Part shown: in pieces, positions 42,612-50,778 of the stretch
Layout: each line of letters opens with the position of its first letter
Position numbering within the stretch: the first letter of the stretch is position 1
Origin: Flavonifractor sp. An82
Lineage (GTDB): Bacteria > Bacillota > Clostridia > Oscillospirales > Oscillospiraceae
Direction of reading: 5' to 3'
Assembly: GCF_002159265.1 (NCBI RefSeq)
Contig: NZ_NFHG01000005.1
Coordinates: 124,001-188,000, forward strand
Length of the DNA stretch: 64,000 bases
Notes under the pieces: generated by a model
Database searches by the model: none
What the model saw: only the letters and a program-made list of their open reading frames with translations
What the model was told of the DNA's origin: nothing
Translations under genes and position numbers: made by a program

Positions 42612-43775
42612 ATGAAATCCCTTCTCCTGGACGCCGAAAAGCGGCGCTATTACACCCCCCTGGCCATCTGCCTGGCCCTGATCGTCCTCCTGCTGCTGGC
42701 TCCCACCGGCTTCGAGGGGGCCCTGCAATACCAGCAGGCCGACCGCTGCACCGCCCTGGTGACGGCGGTGGACGACTCCGCCATCATCGACACCGGACTG
42801 GTCCGCTCCGGTGAGCAGCGCTGCACCCTGGAGCTGCTGGGCGGACGCTTTGAGGGACAGACGGCCACCGGCGTCAATATGCTCAACGGCTCCCTGGAGC
42901 AGGATAAGCTTTTCGCCCCCGGCGACAAGGCCATGGTGGTGGTGAGCTATCAGGGTGACGAGATTCTCTCGGTCACCATGACAGACCACTACCGCATTGG
43001 CAAGGAGGCTATCCTGGCAGGTATCTTCGCCGTGTTTCTCATTCTCTTTGCCGGCCGCACCGGGCTGCGAGCCATCGCCTCCTTCGTACTGACAGTACTC
43101 ATGCTGTGGAAGGTGCTGGTCCCACTCTACCTCAACGGCTGGAACCCCATCTTTATGGGGCTGCTGGTGACTTTGGTGCTCACCCTGCTCATCATCGCCC
43201 TGGTCTACGGCTTTGACCGGCGGTGCCTCTCGGCGGTATCGGGGGCTTTTCTGGGGGTGCTGGTAACCTGCGTGCTGGGCATTCTGTTCACCGACCTCTT
43301 CCAGATCCACGGCGCGGTGATGGCTTACTCCGAGAGCCTGCTCTACGCCGGCTATCAGGACCTGAACCTGACCCAGATCTTCATGGCCTCCATCTTCATC
43401 GGCTCCTCCGGCGCAGTGATGGATCTGAGCGTGGATATCACCTCCGCCGTCCATGAGGTGGTGGAGAAGCGTCCCGACATCTCCCGGTGGGAGGCTGTAC
43501 GCTCCGGTCTGAATGTGGGCCGGGCCGCCATGGGTACCATGACCACCACCCTGCTGCTGGCCTACTCCGGCGGCTATATCGCCCTGTTGATGGTCTTTAT
43601 GGCCCAGGGCACCCCCATCTGGAACATCCTTAACTATAAATATGTGGCCTCCGAGATCGTCCACACCATCGTGGGCTCCTTCGGTCTGGTCACGGTAGCC
43701 CCCTTCACCGCCCTCACCAGCGGATTTCTGCTGGCGGGGCGGCAAAAAGGGCAGGCTCTTCAGGAGGCGGAATGA
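42612..43775 (+). CDS. YibE/F-family membrane protein
   Basis: A 387-residue protein. An N-terminal helix (about 18-35), a soluble beta-rich extracytoplasmic domain (about 45-125) and six to seven C-terminal helices make up the architecture. GSSGAVMDLSVDITSAVHE is the characteristic YibE/F motif, and NVGRAAMGTMTTTLLLAYSG follows. The function of the family is not established; transport has been proposed. The start is ATG 42612, with AAAGGA 11 bases before. The stop codon lies inside the loop of the terminator stem. Confidence 0.9.
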   Translation: MKSLLLDAEKRRYYTPLAICLALIVLLLLAPTGFEGALQYQQADRCTALVTAVDDSAIIDTGLVRSGEQRCTLELLGGRFEGQTATGVNMLNGSLEQDKLFAPGDKAMVVVSYQGDEILSVTMTDHYRIGKEAILAGIFAVFLILFAGRTGLRAIASFVLTVLMLWKVLVPLYLNGWNPIFMGLLVTLVLTLLIIALVYGFDRRCLSAVSGAFLGVLVTCVLGILFTDLFQIHGAVMAYSESLLYAGYQDLNLTQIFMASIFIGSSGAVMDLSVDITSAVHEVVEKRPDISRWEAVRSGLNVGRAAMGTMTTTLLLAYSGGYIALLMVFMAQGTPIWNILNYKYVASEIVHTIVGSFGLVTVAPFTALTSGFLLAGRQKGQALQEAE

Positions 43776-43794
43776 TCCGCCTCCTTTTTGCTCG
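43761..43794 (+). terminator. Terminator overlapping the yibE/F stop codon
   Basis: AGGAGGCGGA pairs with TCCGCCTCCT around a loop containing TGA, followed by a T-run. Confidence 0.88.
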
Positions 43795-43862
43795 GCCTCT
43801 TGCTTTTTTTCCAGTTCCGGGGTAAAATATTGGTTCGTATTAAGATAAAGGAGTGAAACCAA

Positions 43863-45545
43863 ATGCCAGAAGAGCTGAACCCCACCATGACGCAGAACTT
43901 CATCCATGATTTCATCGACGAGGACATCGCCCAGGGTGGTCAGTTCCAAGGCATGACCGTCCACACCCGGTTCCCCCCGGAGCCCAACGGCTATCTGCAT
44001 ATCGGCCATGCCAAGGCAATCTTTGTAGACTTCGGCACCGCCGAGAAGTACGGCGGTCTGTGCAACCTCCGCATGGATGACACCAACCCCACCAAGGAGG
44101 ATGTGGAGTACGTGGAGGCCATCCAGGAGGACATCCACTGGCTGGGCTACGACTGGGGCGACCGCTTCTATTTCGCCTCCGACTACTTTGAGAAAATGTA
44201 TGAGTACGCCGTGGAGCTCATCAAGAAGGGCCTGGCCTACGTGTGCGAGCTCACCCCCGAGCAGTTCAAGGAGTACCGGGGCGACGTGAACACCCCTGCC
44301 CGCTCCCCCTACCGGGACCGGCCCATTGAAGAGTCCCTGGATCTGTTTGCCCGGATGCGTGCCGGTGAGTTTGAGAACGGCCGCATGACCCTGCGGGCCA
44401 AGATCGACCTCAGCAGCGGCAACTTCAACATGCGTGACCCCGTCATCTACCGCATCAACCACATGCACCATCATCGCCAGGGGGACAAGTGGTGCATTTA
44501 TCCCATGTACGACTTCGCCCACCCCATCGAGGACGCCCTGGAGGGGATCACCCACTCCCTGTGCTCCCTGGAGTTTGAGGACCACCGTCCCCTGTACGAC
44601 TGGGTCATCGCCAACTGCCCTGTGCCCGCCAAGCCCCGTCAGATCGAGTTCGCCCGGCTGGGCATCAACTACACCGTCATGAGCAAGCGCAAGCTGCGCC
44701 AGCTGGTGGAGGAGGGCCGGGTGTCCGGCTGGGACGACCCCCGCATGCCCACCCTGTGCGGCCTGCGCCGCCGTGGCTACACCCCCCGGGCCATCCGCAA
44801 CTTCTCCGAGCGCAACGGCGTGAGCAAGGCCGCCTCCACCGTGGAGTACGCCTTCCTGGAGCACTGCCTGCGGGAGGACCTGAACCTGACCGCCCAGCGT
44901 GTCATGGCGGTGCTGCGCCCCGTCAAGCTGACCATCACCAACTACCCCGAGGGTCAGAGTGAGACCTTCTCTGTGGAGAACAACCCCAACGATCCCGAGG
45001 CCGGCAGCCGTGAGATCACCTTCTCCCGCACCCTGTATGTGGAGGCCGAGGATTTCCTGGAGACCCCGGTGCCCAAGTACAAGCGCCTCTACCCCGACGG
45101 CCCCGAGTGCCGCCTGAAGGGCGCCTACCTCATCAAGTGCACCGGCTGTGCCAAGGATGAAAACGGCAACGTCACCGAGATCTTTGCCACCTATGACCCC
45201 GACAGCCGGGGCGGCGACCCCGCCGACGGCCGCAAGGTGAAGGGCGCCACCATCCACTGGGTGGACGCCGCCACCGCTGTAGACGCCGAGATCCGGCTGT
45301 ACGACAACCTGTTCACCGACGCCGATCCCGACGCCGGCGACAAGAATTTCCTGGATTGCCTCAACCCCGGCTCCCTGGAGGTACTCTCCAACGCCAAGGT
45401 GGAGGCCGGCCTGGCCAACGTGGAGGCTCCCGCCTCCTTCCAGTTCCTGCGGCAGGGCTATTTCTGCGCCGACAACAAGGATTCCAAGCCCGGCCATCTG
45501 GTATTCAACCGTTCTGTGAGCCTGAAGGACAGCTTTAAATTCTAA
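43863..45545 (+). CDS. glnS: Glutaminyl-tRNA synthetase
   Basis: A 560-residue class I synthetase charging tRNA-Gln directly. The HIGH motif is in PPEPNGYLHIGHAKAIF and the KMSKS equivalent in YTVMSKRKLRQLVEEG. DDPRMPTLCGLRRRGYTP follows as in bacterial GlnRS. The C-terminal half is the usual two beta-barrel anticodon domain. Most Bacillota form Gln-tRNA through GatCAB instead, so direct GlnRS suggests ancestral transfer, as known in some Clostridia. AAAGGAG precedes the ATG. Single gene with its own promoter region. Confidence 0.97.
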   Translation: MPEELNPTMTQNFIHDFIDEDIAQGGQFQGMTVHTRFPPEPNGYLHIGHAKAIFVDFGTAEKYGGLCNLRMDDTNPTKEDVEYVEAIQEDIHWLGYDWGDRFYFASDYFEKMYEYAVELIKKGLAYVCELTPEQFKEYRGDVNTPARSPYRDRPIEESLDLFARMRAGEFENGRMTLRAKIDLSSGNFNMRDPVIYRINHMHHHRQGDKWCIYPMYDFAHPIEDALEGITHSLCSLEFEDHRPLYDWVIANCPVPAKPRQIEFARLGINYTVMSKRKLRQLVEEGRVSGWDDPRMPTLCGLRRRGYTPRAIRNFSERNGVSKAASTVEYAFLEHCLREDLNLTAQRVMAVLRPVKLTITNYPEGQSETFSVENNPNDPEAGSREITFSRTLYVEAEDFLETPVPKYKRLYPDGPECRLKGAYLIKCTGCAKDENGNVTEIFATYDPDSRGGDPADGRKVKGATIHWVDAATAVDAEIRLYDNLFTDADPDAGDKNFLDCLNPGSLEVLSNAKVEAGLANVEAPASFQFLRQGYFCADNKDSKPGHLVFNRSVSLKDSFKF

Positions 45546-45602
45546 ATTTTAAAGAGTGGCGCGGGGCTATGCCCCCGCGCCATCCGTTTGGAGGTCATGA
45601 AC

Positions 45603-46634
45603 ATGAAATTCTGGTTCCGCAACGACTACTCCTTTGGCGCCCATCCCAAGGTGATGGAGGCGGTGTGCGCCGCCAACCTGGAGGGCAACATCGGCTACGG
45701 CGACGACAAGTACAGCGACATGGCCAAGGCCCGCATCCGTGAGGTGTGCGGTCTGCCCGACGCCATGGTGGAGTTCGTGGCCGGCGGCACCCAGGCCAAC
45801 GTACTCACCTGTGCCTTCCTGCTCAAGCCCTGGCAGGCGGCCATCTGTCCCGACTCCGGCCACCTGAACGGACACGAGGTGGGCGCCTTCGAGGCCACCG
45901 GCCACAAGATCCTCACCGTGCCCGCCACCCCCGATGGCAAGATCGCCCCCGAGCAGCTGGTGCCCCTGCTGAAGCTCCACCAGGACGTGCACCTGACCGA
46001 GCCCGGCCTGGTCTACATCTCCAACGCCACCGAGAACGGCGCGGTATACACCAAGGCGGAGCTCACCGCCCTGTACACCTTCTGCCGTGAGAACGGCCTG
46101 TACCTCTTTATCGACGGGGCCCGGCTGGGCTGCGCCTTGGCCTCCGACGCCAACGACATGACCCTGCCTGAGTTCGCCCACCTGTGTGACGCCTTCTACA
46201 TCGGCGGCACCAAGAACGGCACCATGTATGGCGAGGCTCTGGTCATCACCCGGCCCGAGCTCACCAAGGGCTTCTTCCGTATGAAGAAGCGCCTGCTCAC
46301 CGTCATGGAGAAGGGCTGGATCCAGGGCGTGCAGTTCCTCACCCTCTTTGAGGACGACCTGTACTTCAAGATGGGCCGCCAGTCCAACGAAATGGCCGCC
46401 CGGCTCCAGAAGGGTCTGAAGGCCAAGGGCTGGAAGCTGTGGGTGGAATCCCCCACCAACCAGGTCTTTGTCATCGCCCCCAACGACAAAAAGCCGCTGC
46501 TGGACGAGGTGTGCCAGTACGAGGACTGGTGCCCCTACGACGAGACCCATACTGTGGTGCGCTTTGTCTGCTGCTTTCATACCACTGAGGCCGACGTGGA
46601 TGGTTTCCTCGCCGCCCTGCCCGACCTCCAGTAA
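45603..46634 (+). CDS. Threonine aldolase / beta-eliminating lyase-like PLP enzyme
   Basis: A 343-residue fold-type I PLP enzyme of the low-specificity threonine aldolase group. Motifs are FVAGGTQANVL, the cofactor aspartate in YLFIDGARLGCAL, and the Schiff-base lysine in YIGGTKNGTMYGEA. The family cleaves threonine or related beta-hydroxy amino acids to glycine and an aldehyde. The start is ATG 45603, 7 bases after GGAGGT; an ATG at 45597 is too close to it. A hairpin without T-run (45558-45582) separates it from glnS, and a bidirectional terminator follows. Confidence 0.9.
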   Translation: MKFWFRNDYSFGAHPKVMEAVCAANLEGNIGYGDDKYSDMAKARIREVCGLPDAMVEFVAGGTQANVLTCAFLLKPWQAAICPDSGHLNGHEVGAFEATGHKILTVPATPDGKIAPEQLVPLLKLHQDVHLTEPGLVYISNATENGAVYTKAELTALYTFCRENGLYLFIDGARLGCALASDANDMTLPEFAHLCDAFYIGGTKNGTMYGEALVITRPELTKGFFRMKKRLLTVMEKGWIQGVQFLTLFEDDLYFKMGRQSNEMAARLQKGLKAKGWKLWVESPTNQVFVIAPNDKKPLLDEVCQYEDWCPYDETHTVVRFVCCFHTTEADVDGFLAALPDLQ

Positions 46635-46638
46635 AGCC

Positions 46639-46678
46639 GAAAAAATCCCTCCGGGACCAGTCCCGGAGGGATTTTTTT
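46639..46678. terminator. Bidirectional terminator after the aldolase gene
   Basis: AAAAAATCCCTCCGGGA pairs with TCCCGGAGGGATTTTTTT around CCAG, shared with the convergent MATE gene. Confidence 0.94.
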
Positions 46679-46686
46679 GCTTTCAA

Positions 46687-48057
46687 TTACTCTTTGCCGT
46701 CACCCAGCGGAGCGATGACCTCCCGGAAGATCCGGCGCAGGAACAGCAGCGCCATAGCCAGGGAGGCAATCTCTGCAATGGGGAAGGCCCACCAGACGGC
46801 AGTCACATCGCCGGTGAGGGAGAGCAGATAGGCGGCGGGGAGCAGCACTACCAGCTGACGGCCGATGGACATGATCATGCTCAGCACACCGTTGCCCAGG
46901 GCCTGGAAGGTGGAGGAGCAGATAATGTTGAAGCCGGCAAAGACAAAGCACAGGCTGATGATCCGCAGGGCGGGCACGCCGATGCGCAGCATCTCGTCCG
47001 AAGCCTCAAAGATCCCCAGGATAGGAGCCGGGAAGAGCTGGATGACGACCAGGCCCACCAGCATAATACCCACCGCCAGAATGGCGCAGAACCGCACCGT
47101 GTCGGTCAGGCGCTTACGCTTGCGGGCGCCGAAGTTGTAGGAGACAATGGGCACCATACCGTTGTTCAGGCCGAACACCGGCATAAACACGAAGCTCTGC
47201 AGCTTGAAGTAAACATTGAAGACAGCCACAGCGGTAGAGGTGGAGATGGCGCCCAGGATCAGGTTCATGCCGAAGGTCATCACCGAGCTGATGGAGTTAA
47301 GCACAATGGTGGGGATGCCCACACTGTAGATCCGCCCGATGATACTGGCTCTGGGCCGGAATCCCTTCAGACTGGGCTGGATCTCATGGTTGCGGGTGAT
47401 GTTGAAGATGAGGGCCAGAATGGCGGCCACGATCTGACCCATGACGGTGGCGGCAGCAGCGCCGGCCACACCCATCTCAGGGAAGGGTCCGATGCCGAAA
47501 ATGAGCACCGGGTCCATAATGATGTTGATGATGGCGCCCACACCCTGGGTGATCATAGTGTAGAAGGTGCGCCCCGTGGACAGGAGCAGCCGCTCGAACA
47601 TGATCTCCAGGAACAGTCCGAAGGACAGGCCCGCACAGATGCGCAGGTAGGCCACGCCCTTGCTGACGATATCCGGATCCGTGCTCTGGGCCTGGAAGAA
47701 GGGCTGGGCAAAGACCACGCCCACGAAGGAAAAGACCAGGGTACTGAGCACCGCCAGCAGCACGCCGTTTTCCGCCGTGCGGTTGGCCGTGTCAAAGTCC
47801 TTGGCTCCCAGGCTGCGGGAGAGCAGGGCGTTGACACCCACGCCGGTGCCCACGGCCACAGCGATCATCAGGTTCTGGTAGGGGAAGGCCATACCAACGG
47901 CGGCCAGGGCATTTTCACTGACCTTGGCCACAAAGTAGCTGTCCACCACGTTGTACAGCGCCTGCACCAGCATAGAGATCATCATGGGCAGGGACATGGA
48001 GAGGACCAGCCGCTTGATGGGCATGACTCCCATTTTGTTTTCTTGCAGTTGTGACAT
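46687..48057 (-). CDS. MATE-family efflux transporter
   Basis: A 456-residue antiporter with twelve helices arranged as two homologous six-helix halves. The N-terminal half has MLVQALYNVVDSYFVAKVSE and the conserved FPYQNLMIAVAVGTGVGVNA region. The C-terminal half repeats it with FGLNNGMVPIVSYNFGARKR. MATE proteins export cationic drugs or metabolites using Na+ or H+ gradients; the substrate is unknown. It is transcribed from a good promoter at 48126-48154. A GC-rich hairpin in the leader, close to the ribosome site, could affect translation. Confidence 0.94.
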   Translation of the reverse strand: MSQLQENKMGVMPIKRLVLSMSLPMMISMLVQALYNVVDSYFVAKVSENALAAVGMAFPYQNLMIAVAVGTGVGVNALLSRSLGAKDFDTANRTAENGVLLAVLSTLVFSFVGVVFAQPFFQAQSTDPDIVSKGVAYLRICAGLSFGLFLEIMFERLLLSTGRTFYTMITQGVGAIINIIMDPVLIFGIGPFPEMGVAGAAAATVMGQIVAAILALIFNITRNHEIQPSLKGFRPRASIIGRIYSVGIPTIVLNSISSVMTFGMNLILGAISTSTAVAVFNVYFKLQSFVFMPVFGLNNGMVPIVSYNFGARKRKRLTDTVRFCAILAVGIMLVGLVVIQLFPAPILGIFEASDEMLRIGVPALRIISLCFVFAGFNIICSSTFQALGNGVLSMIMSIGRQLVVLLPAAYLLSLTGDVTAVWWAFPIAEIASLAMALLFLRRIFREVIAPLGDGKE

Positions 48058-48125
48058 ACAAACCTCCCAACCGAAAAGAGAGCCGCAGCGGTCCGCTGCG
48101 GCAAAAAAGGATACATTTCGTTGTT

Positions 48126-48154
48126 ATTCTAACGGATTATATATGGTTAGTCAA
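48126..48154 (-). promoter_or_regulatory. Candidate promoter of the MATE gene
   Basis: TTGACT, 17-base spacer, TAGAAT on the minus strand. The leader contains a GCCGCAGCGG-type hairpin before the ribosome site. Confidence 0.65.
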
Positions 48155-48290
48155 TAGATTTTCAGTATACGAAGCAGTTTTCTCAAGGCACCTTCCCTCC
48201 CATCCCGCAATAGGATAGGGTGTGGAGGCCTGCAACGGTCTGACGGCCCCGGCCTCCCCCATTTCATCCGACAGCGAGGAGCGTTTTGAT

Positions 48291-48533
48291 ATGAGTACCA
48301 TTACCTTGGATGCCCTTCGGGTGGGCCAGTGGGGTCAGGTGGCCGAGGTAGCCACCGAGCCGGCCATGCGCCGGCGTCTGCTGGACCTGGGGCTGGTGCC
48401 GGGGACCCCGGTGAGCTGCACGGCGGTGAGCCCTGCCGGCGACCCGGCAGCCTACTGGATCCGCGGCGCAGTGATCGCCCTGCGGCGTCGGGACGCCAGC
48501 GGCGTCAGACTGGAGGGTGCGCCATGGGACTGA
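48291..48533 (+). CDS. feoA: Ferrous iron transport protein A
   Basis: An 80-residue SH3-like FeoA protein. The typical RRRLLDLGLVPGTPVSC stretch and a final beta strand (YWIRGAVIALRRRDAS) are present. FeoA is a cytoplasmic partner of the FeoB iron transporter. The start is ATG 48291, with GAGGA 10 bases upstream; the open frame before it is shadow. Its 3' end overlaps feoB by 10 bases, implying coupled translation. Confidence 0.93.
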   Translation: MSTITLDALRVGQWGQVAEVATEPAMRRRLLDLGLVPGTPVSCTAVSPAGDPAAYWIRGAVIALRRRDASGVRLEGAPWD

Positions 48534-50656
48534 CCCGCCGGGCCACCGGGCCGGGCGCCGCCGCCCCGCCGGTCCGGCCCGCAGAGGGCTCGGGTACGGT
48601 GGTAGCCCTGGCCGGCAACCCCAATGTAGGCAAGTCCACCCTCTTCAACGCCCTGACCGGCCTGCGCCAGCACACCGGCAACTGGCCGGGCAAAACCGTG
48701 GAGGTGGCCCAGGGTCAGTGTCTCAGGGCAGGCAGGAACTATACTCTGGTGGATCTGCCCGGTACCTATTCCCTGCTGGCCCACTCCGCCGAGGAGGAGG
48801 TGGCCCGGGACTTTCTCTGCTTCGGCGGCGCGCAGGGAGCAGTGGTGGTGTGCGACGCTACCTGCCTGGAGCGCAACCTGAATCTGGTCCTTCAGACTCT
48901 GGAGCTGGAGCCCCGCACCCTGGTGTGTGTCAATCTGCTGGACGAGGCCGCCCGCAAGCACATCCAGGTGGATCTGCCCGCTCTGTCAGCATATCTGGGC
49001 GTACCGGTGGTGGGCATCTCCGCCGGCCGGGAGGAGGGGCTGGACGATCTGCTGGAGGCCCTGAACAGTCTGCTGTCTGCTCCGGAGCCGCCCAAGCCCC
49101 GGCCGGTCCGCTATCCGCCGGCAGTGGAATTTGCTGCCGCCTCCCTCCGTTCCCTGCTGGAGTCCCGGCTCCATGGGAAGCTGGACCCCCGCTGGACCGC
49201 CCTGCGGCTGCTGGAGGGGGACCCCACCCTGCCCCCCAGTCTGATGAAAGAACTGGACTGGGACCCGGAATCCGACCAGCCCCTCCAGGAGGCGCTGGCC
49301 CAGGCCAGAGCGCAGCTGGCCCACAGCGGCGTGGAGGATCTTGGGGGCGTTCTGGCCTCCAGCCTGGTCCGGGCCGCCCATGAGGCCGCGGCTGTGGCCC
49401 TGCCCCAGGGGGGCGCCCCTTCCGGCGGCGAGGGGCTGGACCGGCTGCTCACCGCCCGGGCCACCGGCGTGCCCACCATGCTGCTTCTGCTGGCGGCGGT
49501 GCTGTGGCTCACCATCGAGGGGTCCAACTATCCCTCACAGCTGCTGTCCGCCGGTTTGTTCTGGGTCCAGGACCGTCTCACCGATCTGTTTTTGTGGCTG
49601 GGAGCGCCGGAGTGGCTTCATGGCGCCCTGGTGCTGGGAGTATACCGGGTGCTGGCCTGGGTGATCAGCGTCATGCTGCCCCCCATGGCCATCTTCTTCC
49701 CCCTGTTCACCCTGCTGGAGGACTTTGGCTATCTGCCCCGGGTGGCTTTCCTGCTGGACCACGCCTTTCAGAAGGCACAGGCCTGCGGCAAGCAGGCTCT
49801 CACCATGTGCATGGGCTTTGGGTGCAACGCCGCCGGCGTGGTGGGCTGCCGCATCATCGACTCCCCTCGGGAGCGGCTCATCGCCATCCTCACCAACAGC
49901 TTTGTGCCCTGCAACGGCCGCTTCCCCACCCTCATCGCCCTCATCGCCATGTTCTTCGTGGGCACCTCCGGCGGCTGGTGGCAGGGGCTGGCCTCCGCCC
50001 TGCTGCTCACCGCCGTCATCCTGCTGGGGGTGGTCATGACCTTCGCCGTGTCCCGCCTGCTGTCGGGCACCCTGCTGAAGGGTCTCCCCTCAGCCTATGC
50101 TCTGGAGCTGCCCCCCTACCGCAGGCCCCGGGTGGGTCAGGTGTTGATCCGCTCGGTGTTGGACCGCACCCTCTTCGTACTGGGCCGGGCGGCGGCGGTG
50201 GCCGCCCCCGCCGGACTGGTGATCTGGCTGTGCGCCAACGTCACGGTGGGCGGAACCAGCATTCTGAACTGGTGTACCGGGTTTTTGGACCCTCTGGGCC
50301 GGCTCGTAGGCCTGGACGGCACCATTCTGATGGCCTTTCTGCTGGGTTTCCCCGCCAATGAGATCGTCATCCCCATCATCCTCATGTCCTATCTGTCCAC
50401 CGGCACCATTCAGGACACCGCCAGTCTGGACGCTCTGCGGGAGCTGTTAGTAGCCAACGGCTGGACCTGGCTCACCGCCCTTTGCACCATGCTCTTTTCC
50501 CTCTTCCACTGGCCCTGCTCCACCACCTGCCTCACCATCGCCCGGGAGACCCGCAGCGTCAGATGGACCCTGCTGTCGGTGGCTCTGCCCGCCGGGCTGG
50601 GCATGGCGCTGTGCTTCCTGGTGGCTTCCGTCGCCCGGCTGCTTGGGCTTGTCTGA
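48524..50656 (+). CDS. feoB: Ferrous iron transport protein B
   Basis: A 710-residue Fe(II) transporter. The N-terminal G domain has G1 GNPNVGKSTLFNALTG (about residue 31), the switch QHTGNWPGKTVE and G3 DLPGTYSLL. The guanine-specificity segment reads VNLLDEA. A helical spacer and two Gate domains follow, with MGFGCNAAGVVGCRIIDSPR carrying the pore Cys. The first 20 residues are an extra Pro/Ala/Gly-rich leader before the G domain. The start is ATG 48524, within the end of feoA, with GGAGGG upstream. No FeoC gene follows. No clear Fur box was read upstream of feoA. Confidence 0.96.
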   Translation: MGLTRRATGPGAAAPPVRPAEGSGTVVALAGNPNVGKSTLFNALTGLRQHTGNWPGKTVEVAQGQCLRAGRNYTLVDLPGTYSLLAHSAEEEVARDFLCFGGAQGAVVVCDATCLERNLNLVLQTLELEPRTLVCVNLLDEAARKHIQVDLPALSAYLGVPVVGISAGREEGLDDLLEALNSLLSAPEPPKPRPVRYPPAVEFAAASLRSLLESRLHGKLDPRWTALRLLEGDPTLPPSLMKELDWDPESDQPLQEALAQARAQLAHSGVEDLGGVLASSLVRAAHEAAAVALPQGGAPSGGEGLDRLLTARATGVPTMLLLLAAVLWLTIEGSNYPSQLLSAGLFWVQDRLTDLFLWLGAPEWLHGALVLGVYRVLAWVISVMLPPMAIFFPLFTLLEDFGYLPRVAFLLDHAFQKAQACGKQALTMCMGFGCNAAGVVGCRIIDSPRERLIAILTNSFVPCNGRFPTLIALIAMFFVGTSGGWWQGLASALLLTAVILLGVVMTFAVSRLLSGTLLKGLPSAYALELPPYRRPRVGQVLIRSVLDRTLFVLGRAAAVAAPAGLVIWLCANVTVGGTSILNWCTGFLDPLGRLVGLDGTILMAFLLGFPANEIVIPIILMSYLSTGTIQDTASLDALRELLVANGWTWLTALCTMLFSLFHWPCSTTCLTIARETRSVRWTLLSVALPAGLGMALCFLVASVARLLGLV

Positions 50657-50778
50657 TTTTTATGGATTTTTAACTGTACACAAACCGGAAGGGGTGCTAT
50701 CCTAAAAAAGGAACTTGACCTTCTATCTGGTGGAGGGTGTAGCCTCTCCATAGGATCTGCAAAAAGGAGGAATCACAC

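Noticed and set aside
45558-45582. Terminator between glnS and the aldolase gene
   Set aside because: A GC-rich hairpin is present, but no T-run follows before the ribosome site.
48182-48290. Riboswitch or Fur box before feoAB
   Set aside because: The GC-rich leader has weak pairing, but no motif I can assign to a known riboswitch or iron regulator site.
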